Source: Syntrophomonadaceae bacterium
GTDB lineage: Bacteria > Bacillota > Syntrophomonadia > Syntrophomonadales > Syntrophomonadaceae
Direction: 5' to 3'
NCBI GenBank assembly: GCA_028692415.1
Contig: JAQUXM010000004.1
Span: forward strand, 6,863 to 52,406
Length of the DNA: 45,544 bases
The position numbers were made by a program, and so were the translations under genes. Every line of letters begins with the position of its first letter. The first letter of the stretch is position 1. This document shows positions 24,133 to 31,882 of the stretch, piece by piece. Below the pieces are notes generated by a model. It was not told the origin of the DNA. It made no database searches and saw only the letters and a program-made list of their open reading frames with translations.

Positions 24133-24846
24133 TTGAATAAAGAGACAGGACAATTGCGCTGGGGATTGCTGGAAATATTCATGGTCTTTGCTGGGATTAT
24201 GGGTGTCGGAATGCTTTTTAGTCTTTATGCCGATCGAATGATGATAAAGTTTACCCGGTTGGGCATAGCAGATAGCGAATTTTCTCTTTTTATTTTAAGT
24301 TTTCTGCTGCAATTCTTTAGCACAGTAATTCTAGTGCTGCTTTTTACCGTTTGGATCAATCGAGCCAGTTTAAAAGATCTAGGGTTGCAGAAAGCTGATC
24401 GCCAAGATCTGCTAAGATATGGTCTGCTAGGTGGAATCATGCTCATGATGCTGGTGACAGTCATGGGTATTCTGATAAATTACTGGCAGCCACAGATTAG
24501 CCCGCAGGTTTTTGAAGAAATGCTGCGTTCGGTAAATGGGGATACGGGCTTTATAATTATGTTTATCATAGGTGCGGTAATGGCACCTTTTACCGAAGAG
24601 TTATATTATCGCGGAATGATTTACCCGGTATTGCGGAATTATCTGGGGCCGCTGGGCGGAGCTCTGGTGGCCGGACTGTTATTCGGAATAGCTCACTGGG
24701 ATTTCTGGCGAACGCTGCCCCTGGCAGTGGGAGGAGCGGTACTCTGTTATATATATGAAAAAAGCGGCAGCATCTGGGTCCCCATGCTGGCGCATGGGAT
24801 GTGGAACGGTATTATGTCAGTCATCGTTTATTTTAGTATTATTTAA
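24133..24846 (+). CDS. CPBP-family intramembrane metalloprotease
   Basis: 237-aa membrane protein of the CPBP (CAAX protease/bacteriocin-processing, Abi) family. It has about seven membrane helices. The catalytic motifs are all present: EELYYRG (EExxxR, about residues 155-160), FGIAHWDFW (FxxxH) and PMLAHGMWN (second His region). Members cut prenylated or membrane proteins, but the substrate here is unknown. Start TTG 24133 has AGGAG at 7 nt. G-rich heptad repeats begin 10 nt after the stop. Confidence 0.9.
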   Translation: MNKETGQLRWGLLEIFMVFAGIMGVGMLFSLYADRMMIKFTRLGIADSEFSLFILSFLLQFFSTVILVLLFTVWINRASLKDLGLQKADRQDLLRYGLLGGIMLMMLVTVMGILINYWQPQISPQVFEEMLRSVNGDTGFIIMFIIGAVMAPFTEELYYRGMIYPVLRNYLGPLGGALVAGLLFGIAHWDFWRTLPLAVGGAVLCYIYEKSGSIWVPMLAHGMWNGIMSVIVYFSII

Positions 24847-24855
24847 TTCCAGGCA

Positions 24856-25049
24856 GTGAGGAGTAAGGAGTAAAAATCTATTAACTCCATAAGCGCATCC
24901 TTGATTAGCGGTCAAAGAGCATGTCGTAACGCTCGAGCAGCCTTAATGGTTAAGTTATAAATTGAAGTACGGGAAGGGTGGACACAAGGTATGAGCAAAA
25001 ATATCGTCGTACTAGTCACCCCTAACACCTAACCCCTTACACCTTACGA
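24856..25049. repeat. Intergenic region bracketed by inverted 7-nt-period repeats
   Basis: G-rich GTGAGGA GTAAGGA GTAAAAA (24856-24876) starts 10 nt after the CPBP stop. C-rich GTCACCC CTAACAC CTAACCC CTTACAC CTTACGA (25015-25049) ends just before an AT-rich hairpin upstream of fmdB. The ~140 nt between has no evident ORF or RNA. With the hairpin below this accounts for the gap 24847-25162. Confidence 0.75.
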
Positions 25050-25081
25050 TTTAAAAGAATATAGAATATATTCTTTTAAAT
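25049..25081. promoter_or_regulatory. AT-rich perfect hairpin upstream of fmdB
   Basis: ATTTAAAAGAATATA (25049-25063) pairs exactly with TATATTCTTTTAAAT (25067-25081) around a GAA loop. It could be a regulator-binding palindrome or a terminator for the upstream gene; neither can be decided from sequence. Confidence 0.6.
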
Positions 25082-25162
25082 CCAGGCCTACTGTGTTAAA
25101 TTATTTCTGTTGGCAATAGTCATAGCAATCAATGATTGCAAAACATCAAGGGAGTGGAGAAA

Positions 25163-25465
25163 ATGCCAATTTATGATTACCGTTGCGAGAACTGCGGACA
25201 TTTTGAAACAGTCCAGAAAATTTCCGCTCCGGCACTTAGTGAGTGCCCCACTTGCGGAGGCAAAACGGAAAGGCTGATAAGTAAAAACATCGGGGTGGTT
25301 TTTAAAGGGTCCGGGTTTTATAAAACCGACAATAACGCGGTTAAAGACCGAGTCCGGACCCTCAACAAGGAGAGACAGGTTGATAATCAGGCTTTGCTTG
25401 ATGGTGATACCAAATCATTTGTTGAACAATCAGAAAAAACAACGCAAAAAGTACTTGAAGCCTAA
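25163..25465 (+). CDS. FmdB-family zinc-ribbon protein
   Basis: 100-aa protein whose first ~45 residues are the FmdB zinc ribbon: MPIYDYRCENCGHFE with CxxC, then CPTCGG with the second CxxC, then ERLISKNIGVVFKGSGFYKT, the usual family end. The remainder is a charged, probably disordered tail. Family members are thought to be putative regulators; no direct role is established. ATG 25163 starts at the family MPxYxY motif with GGAGTGGAG upstream; the longer track start at 25136 is unlikely. An intrinsic terminator overlaps the stop codon. Confidence 0.92.
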   Translation: MPIYDYRCENCGHFETVQKISAPALSECPTCGGKTERLISKNIGVVFKGSGFYKTDNNAVKDRVRTLNKERQVDNQALLDGDTKSFVEQSEKTTQKVLEA

Positions 25466-25486
25466 TCCCCGGAAGGGGATTTTTTC
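25464..25486 (+). terminator. Intrinsic terminator after fmdB
   Basis: AATCCCC (25464-25470), GGAA loop, GGGGATT (25475-25481), then TTTTTC. It begins in the TAA stop codon. Confidence 0.9.
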
Positions 25487-25507
25487 TTCATGTAGAAATA
25501 ATAAAAA

Positions 25508-25540
25508 GTGAGGAGTGAGGGGTTAGGGGTGAGGAGTAGG
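25508..25540 (+). repeat. G-rich heptad tandem repeat
   Basis: GTGAGGA GTGAGGG GTTAGGG GTGAGGA GTAGG, five units of a 7-nt repeat, 43 nt after the fmdB stop. No C-rich partner is evident before the HAD gene; instead the rest of the 525-nt gap holds the CATTGCGAG repeat (25793-25926). Near-inverted sequences TTATTAACTCAACTT (25676) and AAGTTGAGTTATTAA (25960) enclose that part and may be the ends of an inserted element. Confidence 0.8.
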
Positions 25541-25792
25541 AATTTTAGCAGTTACACCTCCAGCCATACATTCTATATCTCACTCAACTTTTAGGGCATT
25601 GCCCGTACGCCACCCTGTGGATACTGCCATGTTAACTAGGGCTACGCTTACGGGTGAGAGTTATATTACGGCTGGTTATTAACTCAACTTGCTGACCAAA
25701 AGAATAGGCTGAAAGCCCGAAAAAGCAATAAAATAAACTGTTTAAAATCCCATATTGATGAACATCGCGAGCTATCTTATAGGTCATTGCGA

Positions 25793-25926
25793 GTGCAGCG
25801 AAGCAATCTATCCATCGACAAGTCATTTTGAATTGCTTCGCTACAGCTCGCAATTATCACGGGTAATAACCCGCCACGCGAGTATTCATGGCAATGACAA
25901 AGGAGAAGCGTTGCCTAAGCAATGAC
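25793..25926. repeat. CATTGCGAG...GCAATGAC modular repeat, copy 1
   Basis: GTCATTGCGAGTGCAGCGAA starts the unit and GCAATGAC ends it. The inner stretch CGGGTAATAACCCGCCACG is the reverse complement of the sequence at about 29759-29777, so this copy is inverted relative to copy 2. GTAATAACCCG is part of a small palindrome. Similar GC-tipped repeats are common intergenic elements in many bacteria. Confidence 0.8.
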
Positions 25927-25989
25927 AATTTAGTTTGTCGCATAATATGTCAACTACGAAAGTTGAGTTATTAATTAGAGGTGTAATAA

Positions 25990-26697
25990 GTGATTAAGGC
26001 GATTACTTTCGATTTTTGGAATACCCTGTATAAGATACCCTCGGATAAATGTTTATCGAGTATAAGAATACAAAATCTTGATACAATTCTGCAGGAAGCC
26101 GGTCTCAAATTTTCACCGGAAGAAATAAGAGCCGCCTTTAAACACAGCTGGCAAAAAGCCTGGTACCAGCAGCGGGCTTATGGTGAAGAAATAACCCCCC
26201 GCGGCCATGTTACAGACATATTGGAGAAACTGGGGGTAGGCCCCCGGACAGCAGATATAGAGGATTCGGCCTATCTGGCTTATACCCGGGCTTTGCTGGA
26301 ACTGCCGCCGGTGGTTAACGAGGGGGTCCTGGAGACGCTGCCGCTGCTGGCGGGTAAATACAAGCTTGCCGTAATATGCAACACCGGAGCAACCCCGGGC
26401 GTTATCCTGCGGGAACTGGTTAAAAAAGATGGCTTGTATGACTACTTTGGATTTATGGTCTTTTCCGATGAAGTAGGTTTTGCCAAGCCCAGTATTAAGA
26501 TATTTAACTATACCCTTAAGCATCTGGGCATAGTAAGCTCAGATGCCGCTCACATTGGGGATGATGCCATTACCGATGTTATCGGGGCCAAGAAGGCTGG
26601 GATGACTGCAGTCTGGCTGGCTCCGGGAGAAAAGTGGGCGGTCCCGGAAGCTGATTTTCATGTGCAGAATGTTAACGAGTTAATAAGATTATTTTAA
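25990..26697 (+). CDS. HAD-superfamily hydrolase
   Basis: 235-aa haloacid-dehalogenase-like hydrolase. Motif I is ITFDFWNTLY (nucleophile Asp at about residue 8; the second Asp of DxDxT is Trp, as in the dehalogenase-like and YjjG-like subset rather than classic phosphatases). Motif II is CNTGATPG, motif III Lys is in GFAKPSIKIF, and motif IV is HIGDDAITDVIGAKKAGM. A helical cap domain (about 20-95) makes it subfamily I. The substrate is unknown. GTG 25990 follows AGAGGTG. ComFB and rnhA follow closely on the same strand. Confidence 0.88.
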   Translation: MIKAITFDFWNTLYKIPSDKCLSSIRIQNLDTILQEAGLKFSPEEIRAAFKHSWQKAWYQQRAYGEEITPRGHVTDILEKLGVGPRTADIEDSAYLAYTRALLELPPVVNEGVLETLPLLAGKYKLAVICNTGATPGVILRELVKKDGLYDYFGFMVFSDEVGFAKPSIKIFNYTLKHLGIVSSDAAHIGDDAITDVIGAKKAGMTAVWLAPGEKWAVPEADFHVQNVNELIRLF

Positions 26698-26702
26698 AGA
26701 GT

Positions 26703-27002
26703 GTGGTGTTTTGGATGGAAATAGGCAACATGAAAATAGTAAATATCGTGGAAAAGATGATTTTGGATGCCATGGATGAAGTTCTGGAACACAAGCCGCA
26801 AATCTGCAAGTGTGATAAATGCCTGTCGGATATTGTTGCTTATGCCTTGAACAGACTGCCACCTCGCTATGTTGCAAGTGAAAAGGGCAATACCCTCGCG
26901 AAAGCCGCCTACTTGGAAAAGAGTATACAGGTTGCGCTGCTGGTAGCATTGACTGAAGCAGTTGAGCAAATCAATGCCAACCCCCGGCATGATAAGGAGT
27001 AG
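26703..27002 (+). CDS. comFB: ComFB-family protein
   Basis: Small protein of the late-competence ComFB family: NIVEKMILDAMDEVLEHKPQ, the CKCDKCLSDIVAYALNRLPP RY signature (shown in two parts: cysteine cluster CKCDKC, then LNRLPPRYV) and a C-terminal helix VALLVALTEAVEQIN. In other bacteria ComFB-like proteins occur with competence or c-di-nucleotide signalling; a direct role here is unknown. The start is unclear: GTG 26703, ATG 26715 and ATG 26730 are in frame with no strong Shine-Dalgarno; the family would begin near 26730 (MKIVNIVEKM). It is 2 nt from rnhA. Confidence 0.85.
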   Translation: MVFWMEIGNMKIVNIVEKMILDAMDEVLEHKPQICKCDKCLSDIVAYALNRLPPRYVASEKGNTLAKAAYLEKSIQVALLVALTEAVEQINANPRHDKE

Positions 27003-27004
27003 AA

Positions 27005-27478
27005 GTGAAGGAGATCAACATATATACAGATGGGGCCTGTTCAGGCAATCCCGGTCCCGGTGGCTGGGGAGCAGTGCTGCTCTATGGCGAAAAACAGAAA
27101 GAGATATCCGGTGGCGAAGAGGCTACGACCAACCAGCGTATGGAGTTGACTGCGGTGATCGAAGCACTCCAGGCTTTAAAGGTTAGTGCCTGGAAGGTGA
27201 CCGTATATTCCGACAGTGCTTATGTGGTAAACGCATTCAAGCAGAACTGGATAGCCAAATGGCGGGTAAACGGCTGGAAAAACAGCAAAAAGGAAGATGT
27301 AGCCAATCAGGATCTGTGGAAAAGACTGATTGAACTCATGTCGAAAAACCAGGTTAGTATTGAAAAGGTCAAGGGACATGCCGGAGATCACTGGAATGAG
27401 CGCTGTGATGAACTGGCCCGGCAGGCCATTAAAACCATGCTCGGTAAACAAGCAGCGGATGGTAACCACAATGGATAA
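27005..27478 (+). CDS. rnhA: Ribonuclease HI
   Basis: 157-aa RNase H1 that cuts RNA in RNA-DNA hybrids. All four catalytic acids are visible: Asp in IYTDGACSGNPGPGGWG, Glu in TNQRMELTAV, Asp in VTVYSDSAYV, and the final Asp in NERCDELARQAI, with the conserved His in VKGHAGDHWNE. It contains the basic protrusion segment WIAKWRVNGWKNSKKEDVAN. GTG 27005 has AAGGAG. The next gene overlaps its 3' end by 8 nt. Confidence 0.96.
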   Translation: MKEINIYTDGACSGNPGPGGWGAVLLYGEKQKEISGGEEATTNQRMELTAVIEALQALKVSAWKVTVYSDSAYVVNAFKQNWIAKWRVNGWKNSKKEDVANQDLWKRLIELMSKNQVSIEKVKGHAGDHWNERCDELARQAIKTMLGKQAADGNHNG

Positions 27479-28130
27479 GGTGAAGTTGTATTTCGAAACC
27501 GAGCACGGCAAGACAGGGGCCGGAATTGAAATCCTGTCTCCAGATGCCAGTGTTGCTGACCTTTTACAAGCTTGGCAGCCTTTGTGTGATGACTCGGGTT
27601 TATTGAAATTATATGCCAACCACAATTTCGCGGAATGCAAGGGATGCTCCGTAAACTGCTGTAATACGGCCTATGTAATACCTGATCTCATATCCTTTCG
27701 TAAAATGGCTGCATATTTAAACCTGGCTCCGGCTGATTTTCTGGATCGTTATTTTCAAAAGGAAAAACTGGAACTGGGATTATTGCGCATGCGCCCCAAT
27801 CCCTGCATATTTCTGCAAAACAATATCTGCAGTATTTACCGGTTGCGTTCTTTAATCTGTCGCTTTTATGTCTGCAGTAATATCCTGGGCGATACCGAGC
27901 AGCTTATATACAGTATTGCCTGGACGGGGATTACGGCTACCCAGTTGTTCGCCCAAGATCAAGGGTTGCTGAATGTTAATCCCCAAGCGGGCTGGAGCAG
28001 TTTTGATCTCATGTTTAAGAAGCTTATTGATGAGTACCGCGACCATCCCGGGGTGGATTTATTTATGAATGCCCAAGAATATAGCGAGATCCCGTTAAAG
28101 GTTTTTAATGAAAGGGGACACACCTCCTAA
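27471..28130 (+). CDS. YkgJ-type cysteine-cluster protein
   Basis: 219-aa protein with the CxxCxxxCC zinc/iron-chelating motif: ECKGCSVNCCNTAY at about residues 53-65, then NPCIFLQNNICSIYRLRSLI and CRFYVCS, giving eight or so cysteines that probably bind metal. The family (YkgJ/PF03692) has no firm function. The track start at 27330 lies inside rnhA; ATG 27471 overlaps the rnhA stop and has GGATGG. The last residues, ERGHTS, are encoded by the GGGGACACACCT repeat, which also supplies the stop codon, so the native C-terminus may have been replaced or extended by the repeat. Confidence 0.85.
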   Translation: MDKVKLYFETEHGKTGAGIEILSPDASVADLLQAWQPLCDDSGLLKLYANHNFAECKGCSVNCCNTAYVIPDLISFRKMAAYLNLAPADFLDRYFQKEKLELGLLRMRPNPCIFLQNNICSIYRLRSLICRFYVCSNILGDTEQLIYSIAWTGITATQLFAQDQGLLNVNPQAGWSSFDLMFKKLIDEYRDHPGVDLFMNAQEYSEIPLKVFNERGHTS

Positions 28131-28157
28131 GCAAGAATGTCCCCTAATAAAGCTTTT
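28113..28157 (+). terminator. Hairpin of the GGGGACACACC family with T tract
   Basis: AGGGGACA (28113-28120) pairs with TGTCCCCT (28138-28145), followed by AATAAAGCTTTTTTTAT. The left arm is inside the YkgJ-type gene. The same GGGGACACACC...AATGTCCCC parts recur at 43298-43411. Confidence 0.7.
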
Positions 28158-28281
28158 TTTATCATATTGCAGGATTTTGGCCGGTGAAATGGAATATATT
28201 AGCTTGATGTAATTTCGGCTTTGGGGGTGAGAAAGAATTTTCAATGGGCTTAATCAAATAATAAAAAGGGGAGGAAGACAA

Positions 28282-29493
28282 GTGATAAAGTTTGGAAAAA
28301 AATCAAGATTGGCAGTTGTACTTTGCTTAATGCTGACTTTAACCATGCTGGCAGGCTGTGCGGCGAACAAAGAGGCAGCGGAACCGGCGAAAGATGACAA
28401 GGCCGCCCAGAGTGAAAAGCAAGAAGTAATCAAGCTTGGTTTTCTGGGTGCCAAAACCGGTGATGTGGCCAACTATGGCATACCCGGTGAAAAAGGCATG
28501 AAAATGGCGATTGACGAATTGAATGCCAATGGCGGCATCATGGGTAAAACGGTTGAAGGAATTTATGAAGACAACAAAGGTGACACCGCAGAAATAGCCA
28601 ACATAACCACCAAATATATCACCCGTGACAAAGTAGTGGCTATGGTGGGTGACCCCTGCACCGGTTTGACTAAAGTAGCAGCCGAAATAGCTCAGAAGAA
28701 TAAAGTTGTCATCTTTTCAGCTGGAGCAACTGGAACCGGCGTTGTAGAGATAGGCGATTATGTATTTCGCAATACTTTGCTGGATCAGTTTGCAGTTCCT
28801 TCCGTAGTTGATTGGATGGTAAACACCAAGGGATGGAAAAACATAGCAATTATAACCTCGCTCAACAACGGCTATAGCACAGCTTTAACCCCGGTATTTA
28901 AAGAGGCCCTAAATGCTCAAAAAGCCAAGATCGTCATTGAAGAAAGCGTTAATGATGGCGAAAGCGATTTTTCAGCTCAGGTAACCAAACTCAAAAAAGC
29001 CAATGCTGATGTGCTGGTATTTACCGGTTATTACCGCGAGGCGGCACTGATCATGAACGAAGCCCAGAAGCAAGGCTTGACTATAAGCCTGATCGGCGGC
29101 GATGGACTTTATGGACAGGACTTGATCAAACTGGGCAAAACTGCAGTGGAAGGGAAAGTCATTTACTACTGTGGCTTCAGCAGTGATCAAGCTGCTCCTG
29201 AAACCGAAAAATTCATCAAGAAATATGAAGAGATCTACAAAGAAAAGCCCGACATGTTTTCCGCACAATACTATGATGCGGTTATGATTCTGGCCAAGGC
29301 CATGACTGATGCCAAGAGCACTGATCCCAGCGTTTTCAAAGCAGAATTGGCAAAATTAAAGGATTATCCCGGGGTATCCGGCAACACCACCTTCAGAGCT
29401 GATCGTGAGCCGGTCAAGAGCCCGATTTGCCTGATTACCGTAAAGGATGGCCAATTTGTAGTGCTGGAGAAAATACCTGTAAATGTGAAATAG
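28282..29493 (+). CDS. livK: Branched-chain amino acid ABC transporter, substrate-binding lipoprotein
   Basis: 403-aa extracytoplasmic binding protein (Peripla_BP_6/LivK type). The lipoprotein signal is LMLTLTMLAGCAANKEA with the LAGC lipobox; a charged linker leads to IKLGFLGAKTGDVANYGIPG, the family start, then MAIDELNANGGIMGKTVEGI. Two lobes follow as usual. GTG 28282 has GGGGAGGAAG. It binds branched-chain or related amino acids; the precise ligand cannot be read. The permease genes follow after a 617-nt gap full of repeats, so the binding protein may be expressed separately or in a transcript crossing the repeats. Confidence 0.93.
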   Translation: MIKFGKKSRLAVVLCLMLTLTMLAGCAANKEAAEPAKDDKAAQSEKQEVIKLGFLGAKTGDVANYGIPGEKGMKMAIDELNANGGIMGKTVEGIYEDNKGDTAEIANITTKYITRDKVVAMVGDPCTGLTKVAAEIAQKNKVVIFSAGATGTGVVEIGDYVFRNTLLDQFAVPSVVDWMVNTKGWKNIAIITSLNNGYSTALTPVFKEALNAQKAKIVIEESVNDGESDFSAQVTKLKKANADVLVFTGYYREAALIMNEAQKQGLTISLIGGDGLYGQDLIKLGKTAVEGKVIYYCGFSSDQAAPETEKFIKKYEEIYKEKPDMFSAQYYDAVMILAKAMTDAKSTDPSVFKAELAKLKDYPGVSGNTTFRADREPVKSPICLITVKDGQFVVLEKIPVNVK

Positions 29494-29500
29494 ATTCATC

Positions 29501-29538
29501 GCTGAGGCGTGAGGCGTGAGGGGTAAGGGGTTAGGTGT
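29501..29538 (+). repeat. G-rich heptad repeat after livK
   Basis: CTGAGGC GTGAGGC GTGAGGG GTAAGGG GTTAGGT, starting 8 nt after the livK stop. It is complementary in pattern to the C-rich array 30065-30092 just before livH, so the whole 617-nt gap is bracketed. Confidence 0.8.
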
Positions 29539-29596
29539 GTTCTCTTACGGGAAGAACACCAACCCGCTCTCCTCAATAATTCTAAATACCAAATTT

Positions 29597-29942
29597 GATT
29601 CCCCTGCAAAAAGTAATAATCGTGCATTGCGAGCGATAGCATAATGTCATTTCTATGAAACTAGTGTGCTTGTCATTGCGAGGAGCGTAAGCGACGCGGC
29701 AATCTTCCCCGGTCATTGCCGCATATAATGAAAAATGCTCTAACGCTTTTCGTTTATCGTGGCGGGTTATTACCCGTGATAATTGCGAGCGATAGCGAAG
29801 CAATCTATAGTGTCTTTGCGTGTGAAGCAGAAAAAGATTGCCGCGCTGCGCTCGCAATGACAGGTTTGGAGCTTACTTGCCGTTATTGTTTTCATAACAA
29901 TGACAGAATTGCAAAGCAATCGTTTCTATCAATGCTATTCAG
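29597..29942 (+). repeat. CATTGCGAG modular repeat, copy 2 (long form)
   Basis: Begins GATTCCCCTGCAAAAAGTAA and ends CAATCGTTTCTATCAATGCT ATTCAG, the same ends as the element at 45351-45544. Between are several modules: GCGAGCGATAGC, CTATGAAACTAGTGTGCTTG, GGCGGGTTATTACCCGTGAT, and GATTGCCGCGCTGCGCTCGC. Compared with 45351 it carries extra modules in the middle, as if modules were gained or lost by recombination. The short ORFs here are not genes. Confidence 0.85.
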
Positions 29943-30024
29943 GGACACCATTGGTTTTTGCATTGGAATCAAATTTAAATTGATAGAGAATTATTACAGA
30001 AACTTGTTATTTATTTGATAATTA

Positions 30025-30092
30025 GTGAGGCGTCAGGCGTGAAGGGTAAGGAAGATGTATCAATCCTCACCCCTCACCCCTTACACCTTACA
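30025..30092 (+). repeat. Heptad inverted repeat before livH
   Basis: G-rich GTGAGGC GTCAGGC GTGAAGG GTAAGGA (30025-30052) is followed after a short loop by C-rich TCCTCAC CCCTCAC CCCTTAC ACCTTAC (30065-30092). The two can form a local hairpin, and the C-rich arm could also pair with 29501-29538. It ends 7 nt before the AGGAGG of livH, so pairing could affect access to the start. Confidence 0.82.
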
Positions 30093-30109
30093 CTTTATAG
30101 GAGGAACTT

Positions 30110-30985
30110 ATGTTCTGGGAACAGTTGTTGAACGGTTTGACGCTGGGAAGCACCTATGCTTTGATAGCGCTGGGCTATACCATGGTTTATGGAATTGTAC
30201 AACTAATCAATTTTGCGCATGGTGAGATATATATGTTCGGTGCGTTTGCCGGGCTATTTCTGGTCAGCTTCTGCGGCGTCAACATCGTGCTGGCTTTGCT
30301 GGGGGCGATGGCCTTTTGCATGCTGCTGGGCATGTTGATCGAACGCATTGCCTATCGCCCGCTGCGGGGCAAATCATCCCGTCTTTCCGCTTTAATCAGT
30401 GCAATTGGGGTATCGATATTTCTTTCCACTCTGATGGTCTTGCTGGCTGAAACCAATACCCGCCGTTATCCTGATGTAGTACCAAATCATAGCTTTCATC
30501 TCGGATCACTTGATTTTTCTCTTATGCAGATAATAATACTGCTGTTTTCCGCAGTACTGATGGTGGGTTTGCAGCTAATGGTGCAGAAAACCCGCATAGG
30601 CAAGGCCATGCGGGCTTGCTCGCAGGATTTGGATGCGGCTTACCTGATGGGGATTAATGTCAACCGGGTCATTTCCTTCACCTTTGCGGTTGGCTCAGCC
30701 CTGGCGGCGGCTGGCGGAGTCATGGTAGCGATTTACTATAATGCAGTATGGCCTTATATGGGTACCATGGCTGGGCTGAAAGCGTTTTCGGCCGCGGTGT
30801 TGGGGGGTATAGGCTCGATACCGGGGGCAATGATCGGGGGTCTCAGCCTTGGCGTTTTGGAGATTATGGGAGTTGCCTATCTCTCTTCTTCCTATAAAGA
30901 TGCCATTGCTTTTGGCATTCTCATCCTGGTTTTACTGATTCGGCCCCAGGGTTTGCTGGGGCAAAAGATTTCCAAGAAGGTGTAG
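30110..30985 (+). CDS. livH: Branched-chain amino acid ABC transporter permease LivH
   Basis: 291-aa inner-membrane permease of the LivH type. It starts LNGLTLGSTYALIALGYTMV, with YGIVQLINFAHGEIYMFGAF, the family hallmark, and has GINVNRVISFTFAVGSALAA with the EAA-like cytoplasmic loop, then AVLGGIGSIPGAMIGGLSLG. About eight membrane segments. GGAGG precedes ATG 30110. livM starts on the base after its stop codon, so the two permeases are coupled. Confidence 0.95.
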   Translation: MFWEQLLNGLTLGSTYALIALGYTMVYGIVQLINFAHGEIYMFGAFAGLFLVSFCGVNIVLALLGAMAFCMLLGMLIERIAYRPLRGKSSRLSALISAIGVSIFLSTLMVLLAETNTRRYPDVVPNHSFHLGSLDFSLMQIIILLFSAVLMVGLQLMVQKTRIGKAMRACSQDLDAAYLMGINVNRVISFTFAVGSALAAAGGVMVAIYYNAVWPYMGTMAGLKAFSAAVLGGIGSIPGAMIGGLSLGVLEIMGVAYLSSSYKDAIAFGILILVLLIRPQGLLGQKISKKV

Positions 30986-31882
30986 GTGAACATATTGGAT
31001 GCGATAATATCCCAGTATATCGATCCCTATTACCTGCGAATAATGATTCTGATCGGCATAAATATCATACTGGCTTTGGGTATCAACCTGATTACCGGGG
31101 TTACCGGCCAATTGACCATGGGACATGCCGGGTTTATGAGCATAGGCGCATATACTTCAGCGATTCTCTCCATGCAATTCGGCTTTTCGTATGTTCTTGC
31201 CCTACTGGCCGGAGCTGTGATGGCGGCATTATTTGGTATCATTATCGGGATTCCCACACTAAGGCTGGACGGCGATTACCTGGCCATGGTAACGATTGGT
31301 GCTGCAGAAATTATCCGGGTTTTCTTCCTGAACTTTGAACCGGGGGGCAAAGCCGTAGGATTGGCAGGAATTCCGCAGCATACTACATTTATGACGGTTT
31401 GGGTGGTGGCCTTGATTGTAATTCTATTCAATGCTCGTTTGCTTAATTCCCGCATCGGGAGGGCCTTTTATGCGATCAGGGAAAATGAGATTGCGGCTGC
31501 TGCTTCGGCTATCGACACTACGCGTATGAAGATACTGGCTTTTATGGTGGGCGCATTTTTGGGTGGCTTGGGAGGCGGGCTTTATGCCCATTATATGTAT
31601 TATATAAATCCCCAGGATTTTGGCTTTATGAAATCCATTGAATTGTTAAACATGGTGGTTCTGGGAGGTATGGGCAGTATACCCGGCACTATTCTGGGGG
31701 CTTGCATCCTAACGCTGGCTCCGGAACTGCTTAGAATCGTAGCCGAATACCGCTTGCTGTTTTATGGTGCCCTGCTGGTGATTTTGATGATATTCAGACC
31801 TAATGGTTTACTGGGTGATGTAAGGATCTATGATCTTAGAAAACGCTGGGGGAAAAAAGAGGTGGAATCATGCCAGTCCTGA
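30986..31882 (+). CDS. livM: Branched-chain amino acid ABC transporter permease LivM
   Basis: 298-aa permease partner of LivH. Hallmarks are INIILALGINLITGVTGQLT followed by MGHAGFMSIGAYTSAI, then RLDGDYLAMVTIGAAEIIRV and VLGGMGSIPGTILGACILTL. The start is GTG 30986, directly after the livH TAG; the Shine-Dalgarno AAGAAGG is within livH. Its end overlaps livG by 13 nt. Confidence 0.95.
   Translation: MNILDAIISQYIDPYYLRIMILIGINIILALGINLITGVTGQLTMGHAGFMSIGAYTSAILSMQFGFSYVLALLAGAVMAALFGIIIGIPTLRLDGDYLAMVTIGAAEIIRVFFLNFEPGGKAVGLAGIPQHTTFMTVWVVALIVILFNARLLNSRIGRAFYAIRENEIAAAASAIDTTRMKILAFMVGAFLGGLGGGLYAHYMYYINPQDFGFMKSIELLNMVVLGGMGSIPGTILGACILTLAPELLRIVAEYRLLFYGALLVILMIFRPNGLLGDVRIYDLRKRWGKKEVESCQS

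Noticed and set aside
29582-30018. Two ORFs of 91 and 100 aa in the livK-livH gap
   Set aside because: Both are translations of the CATTGCGAG repeat modules on opposite strands, with no ribosome site and no domain.
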